Of a stretch of 43,435 bases of DNA, positions 30,646 to 38,542 are shown in pieces. The DNA lies in the NCBI GenBank assembly GCA_943327105.2, contig CALPVV020000009.1, positions 1 through 43,435 of the forward strand, written 5' to 3'. The DNA is from Nitrosovibrio sp. Nv4. GTDB lineage: Bacteria > Bdellovibrionota > UBA1018 > CAIMNF01. Positions within the stretch are counted from its first letter, which is position 1. The number at the start of each line of letters is the position of its first letter. The position numbers and the translations under genes were made by a program. The notes below the pieces were generated by a model that saw nothing but the letters and a program-made list of their open reading frames with translations, ran no database searches and was not told the DNA's origin.

Positions 30646-31224
30646 TTAATTTTTTGCTACAGAAGCGGATTTCTTTTCACACTTCAGACTCTTGATAGTT
30701 TGATCAACGTTATCGTTTTGCTCTGATTCTGATTCGGCAGGAACTACTGATTTCACGTAGTAGAATTGGTTCCCAGCACATTGAACATAAATCGTGCGTT
30801 CATAAAATCGGCCGTCAGCACCTTCATAGTGGAAACCAAAGAAATGAGCCTTATCAATGCCTTCCCACTTTTCGGTTTTATAGTTATCAAAAGATAGAAT
30901 ATCGGCGAACATTTCCGTTGCCCATTCTTCACGGCCCTTTTTGAATTTTTCTGAACTTTTAGAAACTCCATCAATGATTCCATTTTTATCCTGTTCACCC
31001 ATCGGAGCGATCAGAATCACAGCTCTTGGCTTGTCTTCTTCTTTTGGGGCTAAATAGGTGAGTGGCGTTCCAAGAAAGTCTTTTTCTTCTATCCATTTTT
31101 CAGGAAGGCTTAATTTGAAATCTTGTTTGTTAATAGAATAGTTTTTAGTTGTTGGGGCTGCATATACGATCCCACTCAAGAAAACAGATAATATGATAAG
31201 GGTCTTATTTTTGTATTTATTCAT
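30646..31224 (-). CDS. small secreted protein, paralogue of the N-terminal domain of the 1166-aa neighbour
   Basis: From the ATG at 31224 (GAGG nine bases upstream, four bases after the previous stop) it has 192 residues; a further ATG at 31239 lacks a ribosome-binding site. A signal peptide (hydrophobic 8-22, cut near YAA) precedes one alpha/beta domain. It has the pattern FKLSLPEKWIEEKDFLGTP, then RAVILIAP, SKSSEKFKKGREEW and FGFHYEGADG, with C149 and C182 near the end. The same pattern and the same two cysteines occur in residues 41-200 of the protein encoded just upstream. The general form recalls PsbP/Mog1-like domains. Its function is unknown. Confidence 0.8.
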   Translation of the reverse strand: MNKYKNKTLIILSVFLSGIVYAAPTTKNYSINKQDFKLSLPEKWIEEKDFLGTPLTYLAPKEEDKPRAVILIAPMGEQDKNGIIDGVSKSSEKFKKGREEWATEMFADILSFDNYKTEKWEGIDKAHFFGFHYEGADGRFYERTIYVQCAGNQFYYVKSVVPAESESEQNDNVDQTIKSLKCEKKSASVAKN

Positions 31225-31228
31225 GTCT

Positions 31229-34200
31229 TTATTCCTCATTTGTATTTAAATATTTTTGAAATTCCTTTTTTGCATTATTCTTTGGAATTCCATTTAAGTT
31301 TGCCCAAAATTCGATTTCAAAATTCGAGAAGCCAACTTCTTTTTGGCTAAGACCATCCAGTTTTTTATCTCTTATTTTTCCGATAATAAACTGTTCTAAC
31401 GTCATATTTTTAGATAAAGCATAATCTGAAAGACTTTGAACATTCGGTTCATCACCGCTTTTCAATTTTTCCAATGCGATATGAATTTTTTTCTTATGTT
31501 CAACTTCTTGTTCGATTTGTTTTTTTGCTTCATGAATATTCGAAACTAATGAACTTTCCATGTAAGCCTTGTAATCATGATTTGAAAACTTTGGTGTTTC
31601 ACCTGTAGAAGCTGTTTTTTCTAATCTTTCTAGAATCGATTCATAGATAATTTCATTTTTACTAATATTTGGATCGTATTTATCTAAATCAATCACTCCA
31701 CTTTTTCTTGTATTATAATAGTGACTAAAATCGGCATCTCTAGGTAACTCTCCATTGTTTAATTTTTCATAAACAATTTTCTTTGTTCTTTCATCATGTA
31801 TGTTTTGTTTAAGCAGTTTCTTCAGTTCTGAAGTTTTTCCAGTGAACCCTTTGGAATCACCAAGTTTTTTAATTTCATCATCGGTCATGAAATCAACTTT
31901 GCCAGCTTCTACAACTTCGCTACCAACGGCATCACCTGGTATTCTTGCAATCAAACTTGTCGTATAGTATTTTCGATACCCTTTTTGAAGATTTGCGATT
32001 TGATCAGCTGTTTGACCAGCATTCCTAGCTCTTGATGTAGAAGCTAATATTCTTTCAGGCAAATACATGACTTTATTGTAAGTACCCTTTGTTACATTGA
32101 TGATTTTATTTGCAGTCCATTTTGGAGCGCCATAGGTTACAAACTTTGTACCTTGATATAATTTTTTTACCGGCCACCTAACTATTTTCGGTTGAAGAAC
32201 CTTAAGACTCGAAATTGTATTTTTAAGGTTTCCAAATTTAGTTTTAATGGTTTTATTTGCTGCTAATAATGCTGATTTAATTTGTTTTAGCTTACCAGCA
32301 GGCCATCTTGAAATTTTATATGTATTTACAATTGCGCGTTGAGTTTTAGATAATTTTCCTGCTTTTCCTAAAGTGCCTTCCAATAATTTAGCTTCAGTTT
32401 TAAGAGTAGAGCTTACTCTTTTTCCTAATTTTGTACCCTTTGCAATTTTTGATTCAAGTGAAGCGAGTTTTCCTAATGCTTTTAATTTACTAAATGATGA
32501 AGCGATTTTAAGACCTATTTTTGTTGATAGTGCAGCACCTTTTATTCCGGCAGTTGCTCCACCGGTGAATATTGCCGGTATGATTTCCGCAGCCACGTAG
32601 CCAATCGCACTACAGGAAGTATTAAATTTATCTTCACAACTCATGCAAGACCAAGAGGAAGCACTTTTTGTACATTTTGAGAAGTGCGGGACTCCGCTCC
32701 ATTCTTCGCATGCAACATCATTTGATATGAAATCTTTTATACTTTTCCAAACTGAATCAATGATAATGCCGGCTGTTTTTTTAGGTTCCTTCATCAATTG
32801 CATGATAAAGCTGTCGCTTGTTTGTGCTGCTGTTGTTACTTTTTTCGATGATTCGCTTTCATATCCAAAAAGGCTCCCTAAATATTTGCCACCAGCCACA
32901 AGCATGTTCCCAACCGCTTTTACGCCACTCCAAATCAGTTGTCCCAATGCTTTAATTGTTCCCCATAGCGAACTGATAATTGAGGTGATTAAGTTTGCTT
33001 GGCAATTAGTTGCTACCTTAACCATTCCAATAATAGATCCGCATTCAGTTGAATTAATCCTTTTGATTTCTTCTTTTGAACAAGAATTGTTTTTTGATTC
33101 TAATCTAGTACTAATCTTTTCATTGATGGTTTCTTTTGGTTTTGAACAATCAGCCTGATCACAGTTTTCGTTTTTGTTTTCATCGACTTGATCATTAATT
33201 TCTTGCTCTAGTGCCGTCTGTTTTTTTTCTATTTTTTCAAGATCGGCTAAAATATGCTCATAATCACTGACGCAATCCGAATCTTCTTTAACCTTTCCAT
33301 CTTTGATGCAGTCTTTTTTGAATTTTTCGTAATCTGATGCCGTTTTGTTTACGAATTCATCAAAGTTTTCAGGTTTCACCTCATCCATTCCGTTTAGAAA
33401 TTGGTCATTGGCTGAGTTTTTTTCGATTTTCTTAGAATTAATTCCTTCATTAAGATTTTCTTTTAGAGTGTTACATAACCCAAAGTTTTCGTTTGAGTAC
33501 TCTTCTTGTGAACACACATCTTTTGCAGCACTCATTGCTTGTTGATATGTGGTTTTATCAAACGATTTTTCATTCACGACATCATTGTAAGTCTTTCCAG
33601 CTGCTTGTAAATTCATGTCACAAACAAGAGTCGCTCTACTGCGTTCATTCGCATTGTTTAAATCAATGCAATTATTAGATCCGAAGAGGGAAGGGTTACA
33701 GGATAATTTTCCCTCACCACAGGTAGATTTATATTTATTGTTGGTATTAGAAGGGTAATCACATGTCCAAATACCGTTTTTTTCAACATATTTACTAGGC
33801 CAACCGGCAAAAAAGCAATTATATTCACTCCCACTTGAATCTGCTTCCGCAGATGATGTGAATAAGTTCAAGAATGAATTGATGTTTGTTTTTAATGAAG
33901 AGTGTTTTGTTTCGTTTTTTGAGTCCAAATTATCATAGGCACCATTGAACTTCGCAGCATCTTCATAGCCTTTTTGATATTCTACCAAAGCTTTTATCGC
34001 ATTTGCTTTTTCATTTATGCTCGCAGACTCAAAATCATCTTTAGTGGGCCAAGGGTAGTTTCGATTTACTTCAGATATGATTTTATCTGCTAATCCATGA
34101 AGTGGGCTAGGCTGATATTTTTCTTCTGTGATCGCAATACTCTGACAGTCAAAATTACTTACAATTTTCGATATTGTTGTTTTGTCTTCATTAGGAAGTT

Positions 34201-34729
34201 CATTGTTTGTCAGTGTTTTTAATAAATAGAGTTTATTCCGGCAGGTGATATGAATACTTTTTTCTTCTCTTTCGATTTCACCCGATTGATAACGGAAGCC
34301 GATCTGAAATCCTTCTGAACCGGTTTTTGTATTTAATTTTTCGTATGGAATTTTTGAGGTAAAAGTTAATTCACCCATACCCTCAATGAATTCTTTTCTA
34401 GCCGTGTAGTATGTTTCACTGCTTTCTTTTATTTTTTTGTGGTTGAAAACAATATTTGGAACATCGGTGTGTTGAACAGACAATACTGCTCTCTCATGTT
34501 CTCTTTCAGGTCCAAGAACCATGATCGGCATCCCGTATAGGTCTTTAACTATTTTCCAACCTTGAGGCACATCTAATTTTACTTTGTAATCTTGATATCT
34601 TGTCCAACCGTCTTTAGATGGTTCAATACTTGATTGTTCTGTAGAAGCAATTGATGGATGAATAAACAATATTGCCGTAGATGCAATAATTGATGAATAG
34701 AACCTTCTAAATTTCTTCCGTGAAATCAA
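31229..34729 (-). CDS. large secreted multi-domain protein of unknown function (1166 aa)
   Basis: The first gene of the three-gene unit. It starts with TTG, four bases after a strong AGGAGG; no ATG is near. Order: signal peptide (hydrophobic 12-27); PsbP/Mog1-like domain (41-200, C163 and C195), shared with the small neighbour; helical linker (205-290); Cys-rich module (C305, C323, C337, C344, C354, C370, C406, C419) with CNPSLFG at 344-350; charged coiled-coil-like part (425-545); a module shared with the 662-residue protein (C528 to about 800), including a hydrophobic run (575-622) and C695xxC698x7C706 with a glycine-rich hydrophobic stretch (709-735). A long Lys/Ala/Trp-Pro-rich region (735-930) and a charged helical C-terminus follow. 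Base composition looks more AT-rich than the neighbours. It may be a secreted membrane-active factor, but that is a guess. Confidence 0.8.
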   Translation of the reverse strand: MISRKKFRRFYSSIIASTAILFIHPSIASTEQSSIEPSKDGWTRYQDYKVKLDVPQGWKIVKDLYGMPIMVLGPEREHERAVLSVQHTDVPNIVFNHKKIKESSETYYTARKEFIEGMGELTFTSKIPYEKLNTKTGSEGFQIGFRYQSGEIEREEKSIHITCRNKLYLLKTLTNNELPNEDKTTISKIVSNFDCQSIAITEEKYQPSPLHGLADKIISEVNRNYPWPTKDDFESASINEKANAIKALVEYQKGYEDAAKFNGAYDNLDSKNETKHSSLKTNINSFLNLFTSSAEADSSGSEYNCFFAGWPSKYVEKNGIWTCDYPSNTNNKYKSTCGEGKLSCNPSLFGSNNCIDLNNANERSRATLVCDMNLQAAGKTYNDVVNEKSFDKTTYQQAMSAAKDVCSQEEYSNENFGLCNTLKENLNEGINSKKIEKNSANDQFLNGMDEVKPENFDEFVNKTASDYEKFKKDCIKDGKVKEDSDCVSDYEHILADLEKIEKKQTALEQEINDQVDENKNENCDQADCSKPKETINEKISTRLESKNNSCSKEEIKRINSTECGSIIGMVKVATNCQANLITSIISSLWGTIKALGQLIWSGVKAVGNMLVAGGKYLGSLFGYESESSKKVTTAAQTSDSFIMQLMKEPKKTAGIIIDSVWKSIKDFISNDVACEEWSGVPHFSKCTKSASSWSCMSCEDKFNTSCSAIGYVAAEIIPAIFTGGATAGIKGAALSTKIGLKIASSFSKLKALGKLASLESKIAKGTKLGKRVSSTLKTEAKLLEGTLGKAGKLSKTQRAIVNTYKISRWPAGKLKQIKSALLAANKTIKTKFGNLKNTISSLKVLQPKIVRWPVKKLYQGTKFVTYGAPKWTANKIINVTKGTYNKVMYLPERILASTSRARNAGQTADQIANLQKGYRKYYTTSLIARIPGDAVGSEVVEAGKVDFMTDDEIKKLGDSKGFTGKTSELKKLLKQNIHDERTKKIVYEKLNNGELPRDADFSHYYNTRKSGVIDLDKYDPNISKNEIIYESILERLEKTASTGETPKFSNHDYKAYMESSLVSNIHEAKKQIEQEVEHKKKIHIALEKLKSGDEPNVQSLSDYALSKNMTLEQFIIGKIRDKKLDGLSQKEVGFSNFEIEFWANLNGIPKNNAKKEFQKYLNTNEE

Positions 34730-34740
34730 TCGTCCTCCTA

Positions 34741-34759
34741 TCGGCGCTTCTTGCGCCGA
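34741..34759 (-). promoter_or_regulatory. GC-rich hairpin just before the ribosome-binding site of the 1166-aa gene
   Basis: A perfect 7-bp inverted repeat (TCGGCGC and GCGCCGA) with a five-base loop, lying five bases upstream of AGGAGG on the minus strand. There is no T run behind it, so it is not a clear terminator of dnaA. It could protect or regulate the mRNA leader. The rest of the 138-base gap to dnaA is AT-rich and shows no clear promoter. Confidence 0.5.
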
Positions 34760-34867
34760 GGTACTTTAATAGGTTGTGACGAAACGATTAAAAATTAAAC
34801 AGAATTGTTTTAATTATTTATGATGGATTGTTTTTATCGATATAATTTTGGCGCTAATAACTAGAAT

Positions 34868-36310
34868 TTATAGCTGCTCTCTAATCATTTCTACGCTTCT
34901 TTTTAATTCTGGGTCGGATTCGATTTCTACTTCAATTTTTTGATAAGCATGAACAGCGGTGGAGTGGTCCTTGCCAAATATTTGACTGATCTCACGGAAA
35001 CCAAGATTTGCGTATCGACGTATTAGATACATTGAAATCTGACGTGGAACGGAAAATTGTTTCGCGCGCGAAGTACCTTTAAGGTCTTTAAGCTTGATGT
35101 TGTAGTGCTTGCAAACCGCATTCATGATGATTTCCACCGTATACTCTTGTCCTTCTTCTGGAATAGAGTTTTGCAGAACTTGTTTAGCAAGATCGAGAGT
35201 GATTTCAGAACCGGTAAGAGAAGCAAATTGTTGAAGTTTAACAAGTGCACCGTGTAGGTTTCTTACTGTTTCTTTTACATACGTGCCCAAGAAGGTTGCT
35301 ACTTCATCCGGAAGATAAACATCATCAGATTCTGCCTTAGCTTTTAAGATTGCAATTCGTGTCTCTATTTCGGGTGGTCGAATATCTGCAACTAGTCCCA
35401 TCTCAAAGCGAGTTCGAATTCGGTCTTCCAGACCATCAATGTCTTTAGGTGCCTTATCAGATGTCAATACAATCATTTTTCTGAGGCCATGTAAGGTGTT
35501 GAAAGTATGAATAAATTCTTCTTCTGATCGATCTTTACCCACAATAAACTGTACGTCGTCAATTAATAATAGGTCGATATTGTCTCGGTATTTTGCTCTG
35601 AAGTCGCCAGGCGTTTTGTGTTGAATGCTTTCAATGAACTCATTTACAAATTTTTCGGCAGATACAAAATATGCCCTAATATGAGGGTTTTTCTTCTTAA
35701 TTTGGTTACCAATGGCATGTAGAAGATGTGTTTTACCAACGCCCGGTGGCCCATAGATAAAGAGAGGATTGTATTGTACAGCAGGTTTCTCAGAGGTTGA
35801 AAATGCTGAGGCATACGCAAACTGATTGGATGGCCCCATAATGTAATTATCAAAGGTTAGGGCTGAATCAATGAAATCATTTAAGATCTGAGGGGTCTTA
35901 AATGAACCTCTTTGTGAAGAATTTGAAAAATCATTTGATTGATTAAACTCAAAAGAAGTAGGGGGTGCCAGTGGGTTTTCTAAATTGGAATTTGTCGAGT
36001 AATTACTTGTGTTTAATGGCGTCTCACGTATTTCTTCAACGCTTTTTGTTGATGAGACGGAGATTGAAATTTCACTGTGCTTTCCAAGGATGTTGGTGAT
36101 CTCGTTTTCGATCATATTTTTATACTTGTCGCGTATAAAATTGGCGTAAAAAATACTCGGTGCATTTAAATAAACGATGACTTTACCGCTAGTTAGCTGC
36201 TCTAGGCGCTCCCAGCTTAACGCATCTAGCCAAAATTTCATTTCACTTGGATTGTCGTGATTATGAAGTATCTGGCGATATGTAGTTGCCCAAAGATTTA
36301 AATCGTTCAT
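34868..36310 (-). CDS. dnaA: chromosomal replication initiator DnaA
   Basis: AAA+ initiator that binds DnaA boxes and opens oriC. From the ATG at 36310 it has 480 residues. Domain I is at the N-terminus (LNLWATTYRQIL...), followed by an Asn/Ser-rich linker. Domain III has Walker A GPPGVGKTHLLHAIG, Walker B LLLIDDVQF and the arginine-finger region DRIRTRFEMGL. Domain IV has the helix-turn-helix and DnaA signature GKDHSTAVHAYQKI. An upstream ATG at 36376 would add 22 residues (MRGIIVNPTS...) that do not resemble domain I and would leave only 19 bases to the divergent rpmH, so I prefer the shorter form. It is separated from dnaN by oriC and three extra genes. Confidence 0.96.
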   Translation of the reverse strand: MNDLNLWATTYRQILHNHDNPSEMKFWLDALSWERLEQLTSGKVIVYLNAPSIFYANFIRDKYKNMIENEITNILGKHSEISISVSSTKSVEEIRETPLNTSNYSTNSNLENPLAPPTSFEFNQSNDFSNSSQRGSFKTPQILNDFIDSALTFDNYIMGPSNQFAYASAFSTSEKPAVQYNPLFIYGPPGVGKTHLLHAIGNQIKKKNPHIRAYFVSAEKFVNEFIESIQHKTPGDFRAKYRDNIDLLLIDDVQFIVGKDRSEEEFIHTFNTLHGLRKMIVLTSDKAPKDIDGLEDRIRTRFEMGLVADIRPPEIETRIAILKAKAESDDVYLPDEVATFLGTYVKETVRNLHGALVKLQQFASLTGSEITLDLAKQVLQNSIPEEGQEYTVEIIMNAVCKHYNIKLKDLKGTSRAKQFSVPRQISMYLIRRYANLGFREISQIFGKDHSTAVHAYQKIEVEIESDPELKRSVEMIREQL

Positions 36311-36356
36311 TGTTGGTAAAACCCGAGACTCTCGTTGGTAGCACACACTTGTGGGA

Positions 36357-36385
36357 TTGACAATGATGCCCCTCATCCGTTAAGT
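36357..36385 (+). promoter_or_regulatory. rpmH: possible rpmH operon promoter
   Basis: A perfect -35 TTGACA at 36357-36362 with a weak -10 TTAAGT at 36380-36385 (17-base spacer). It would start transcription only a few bases before the rpmH ATG, giving an almost leaderless message; no ribosome-binding site is visible there. A promoter further up, inside dnaA, is the alternative. Confidence 0.35.
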
Positions 36386-36395
36386 CATTACATCT

Positions 36396-36545
36396 ATGAA
36401 ACGCACGTTCCAACCATCCCGTAAAAAAAGAACCAGTACACACGGATTCCGTTCACGCCTCGCAACAGCTAATGGCAAAAAAGTATTAGCTCGTCGTCGT
36501 GCACGTGGCCGTAAGCGCCTTGTTCCGACAGTTGCTGGAAAATAA
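36396..36545 (+). CDS. rpmH: 50S ribosomal protein L34
   Basis: A 49-residue very basic ribosomal protein. It has the typical L34 pattern: [12 protein letters not shown] at the start, THGFRSRL, then [18 protein letters not shown] and a short VPTVAGK end. It is divergent from dnaA and followed 34 bases later by rnpA, the usual order near bacterial origins. Confidence 0.97.
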   Translation: MKRTFQPSRKKRTSTHGFRSRLATANGKKVLARRRARGRKRLVPTVAGK

Positions 36546-36579
36546 TTGGTAATCATCTGTATTATCCAGAGTTCTCGCA

Positions 36580-36906
36580 ATGAAGTTTCCAAAGAGCGCA
36601 CGCGTTCTAAAGAGACGAGAATATCTTCAATTCTTTCATCAATCTGATGTAAAGAAGCTGTATAATTGCGTCATTTTCAGGATACCAAATGCTTTCGGTA
36701 ACCCACGTTTGGGAATTACTGTGAAGGCAAGGACTAATAGCGTCCTTAGAAACAAGATTAAAAGACAAATTCGCGAACACTTTCGGTTAAATCAACAAAA
36801 CTTCAAATCTGCTGACTATAATATCGTCGTACCAGGTTATGTGAAGGTTGATTATCGAACGGGCAAGATGGTTCGTTCTACTTTGTCGTCTATTTTGAAG
36901 CCATGA
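36580..36906 (+). CDS. rnpA: ribonuclease P protein component
   Basis: A 108-residue basic protein that helps the RNase P RNA trim tRNA 5' ends. It shows the family start (FPKSARVLKRREYLQFF), RLGITVKAR and the RNR-type motif RNKIKRQIREHFR near residues 57-69. It overlaps the yidD start by four bases. Confidence 0.95.
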   Translation: MKFPKSARVLKRREYLQFFHQSDVKKLYNCVIFRIPNAFGNPRLGITVKARTNSVLRNKIKRQIREHFRLNQQNFKSADYNIVVPGYVKVDYRTGKMVRSTLSSILKP

Positions 36907-37133
36907 AACTTTTGTTTACCTTCTATAAAGCCATTTTATCTCCACTTATTCATGGTTTTTCAAGGGTACTCAGTGGTAATCCTTATTCAGGCTGTAAATT
37001 TGAACCCACGTGCTCTTGTTACTGTGAACAAGCAATCCTTAAGTATGGGTTGTTACGAGGTTTGTTTAAGTCAGTTTTAAGAATTTTACGTTGTCATCCA
37101 TTTACTCGATCCGGAGGTTATGATCCTGCATGA
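36903..37133 (+). CDS. yidD: membrane protein insertion efficiency factor YidD
   Basis: A 76-residue protein that assists YidC-dependent membrane insertion. It is recognised by FYKAILSP, the Cys motif GCKFEPTCSCYCEQAI (about residues 30-45) and the RCHPFTRSGGYDPA ending. It overlaps rnpA and yidC by four bases at each end (ATGA), so the trio is translationally coupled. Confidence 0.95.
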   Translation: MKLLFTFYKAILSPLIHGFSRVLSGNPYSGCKFEPTCSCYCEQAILKYGLLRGLFKSVLRILRCHPFTRSGGYDPA

Positions 37134-38542
37134 ATAAACTTATTTGGACCCTTTTGTTGGTCACTAGTTTTTCACCCAACTTTTCTAGTGCTGAAACAGT
37201 AAACCTGTCTACAACCACTGTTGCCGTTGATTCCAATCCTTATTGGTTCACTAAATGGTCAATGAACGATCAAAAAGAAAAGATCGATCTCAAAACCATC
37301 ACTGGTTATGACCAGGGCTTGCTCCTTACTTTTTCAGGCGCCGACTATGCATATTTGAATCAACAGGTTGCTACTCAGTTTAAATCGTTGGGCAATAATG
37401 TTTTCGAATGGACTTACGAAGACAACAAGGTTCAATACAAACGAGTCTATGATGTTCACGATCATACTGCAGATGTGAGTATTTATGTTCAATTTAAAGA
37501 AAAAGCCCCAGAGAGTGCCTTTTTGAATGTTGTTTCTCATGCAATGAAGGACGACCCTGAGTCTCATTACCGTGAAATGTTTTACCTTACCGAGGGTAAA
37601 ATTGAGAGGTTCCTTGTCGAAAAAAACATAGACCCTTCTACCGTATCAACCCCAGTGAAGTGGGTAGGGGCCGGAAGCCACTATTATATTTTTACAGTAA
37701 TTCCTGAAACAACGCCTCAAAAAGTACTTCTAGAAAAGTCATCCACTAGCAACGTTCAGGCTTCAATGCTTTATCCCGTTGTTAACAACGTATTGAGTTT
37801 GAAGTTTAAAACGGTATTTGCTCCAAAGAATCTTGATCTGTTGCGCACAATTGACCGTTCACTTGATACAACCGTAGATCTTGGTTTTTTTGCTTTTATT
37901 GCATATCCAATTCTTTTAACCCTTAAATTTATCTATAAATATGTAGGTAACTATGGTGTTGCAATCATTCTTCTTACTATTTTGATTAAGCTCTTAACCT
38001 TCCCACTTGTCGTTAAGAGTATGAAAAGTATGAAGAAGATGGCTGACTTTCAGCCAAAGATTAAAGCCCTTCAAGCCAAGCATGGTGATAATAAGCAAGC
38101 ATTCAATCAAGAGATGATGCTAATGATGAAGCAAACCGGATATAATCCGATGGCTGGTTGTTTTCCGATGCTTCTTCAGATGCCTATCTTTTTTGCTCTT
38201 TATCGAGCACTTGATGTTGCGATTGAACTAAAAAATGCACCATTTGTTTTTTGGCTAACGGATCTTTCAGCTAAAGACCCTTATTTTATTACTCCGGTGT
38301 TGATGTCTCTAGTAATGTATTTGCAACAATTGACCACTCCACCGTCTCCCGGTATGGACCCTGCTCAACAAAAAATGATGAAGTTCATGCCACTTATTTT
38401 TGGTGGTTTCATGCTCATGACTCCAGCGGGTTTGTGCGTCTATATGCTTGTAAACTCGATCGTGAGCGTTCTTCAGCAAAAGTACCTCAATAAAAAATTG
38501 GGAGTGTCTGGCAGTGCCGCAGGTCTCGCAACAGGCTTCTGA
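37130..38542 (+). CDS. yidC: membrane protein insertase YidC
   Basis: A 470-residue insertase of the inner membrane. It has a cleaved or uncleaved N-terminal hydrophobic segment (4-21), a periplasmic beta-rich domain (to about 245) and the conserved five-helix core. In the core are ILIKLLTFPLVVKSMKSMKKM, NPMAGCFPMLLQMPIFFALYRAL and the C-terminal KFMPLIFGGFMLMTPAGLCVYM. It is shorter than E. coli YidC (548), mainly in the periplasmic domain. It overlaps mnmE by 29 bases. No Jag/KhpB gene lies between them, although one is common there. Confidence 0.96.
   Translation: MNKLIWTLLLVTSFSPNFSSAETVNLSTTTVAVDSNPYWFTKWSMNDQKEKIDLKTITGYDQGLLLTFSGADYAYLNQQVATQFKSLGNNVFEWTYEDNKVQYKRVYDVHDHTADVSIYVQFKEKAPESAFLNVVSHAMKDDPESHYREMFYLTEGKIERFLVEKNIDPSTVSTPVKWVGAGSHYYIFTVIPETTPQKVLLEKSSTSNVQASMLYPVVNNVLSLKFKTVFAPKNLDLLRTIDRSLDTTVDLGFFAFIAYPILLTLKFIYKYVGNYGVAIILLTILIKLLTFPLVVKSMKSMKKMADFQPKIKALQAKHGDNKQAFNQEMMLMMKQTGYNPMAGCFPMLLQMPIFFALYRALDVAIELKNAPFVFWLTDLSAKDPYFITPVLMSLVMYLQQLTTPPSPGMDPAQQKMMKFMPLIFGGFMLMTPAGLCVYMLVNSIVSVLQQKYLNKKLGVSGSAAGLATGF

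Noticed and set aside
32373-33678. Plus-strand open frames opposite the 1166-residue gene (possible antidote or immunity genes)
   Set aside because: They lack ribosome-binding sites and sensible composition and are fully antisense; no separate immunity-type gene is visible, so I do not call the cluster a toxin-immunity system.
28642-34867. Mobile element or prophage carrying the secreted-protein genes
   Set aside because: No transposase, integrase, tRNA site, terminal inverted repeat or target duplication was seen at either edge.
36310-36376. Longer DnaA starting at the ATG at 36376
   Set aside because: The extra 22 residues do not look like domain I, there is no good ribosome-binding site, and only 19 bases would remain to the divergent rpmH.
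38000-38030. Lysine instead of the arginine of E. coli YidC in the first core helix
   Set aside because: A Lys in this position (ILIKL...PL) is common in YidC proteins of Gram-negative bacteria, so it is not unusual.
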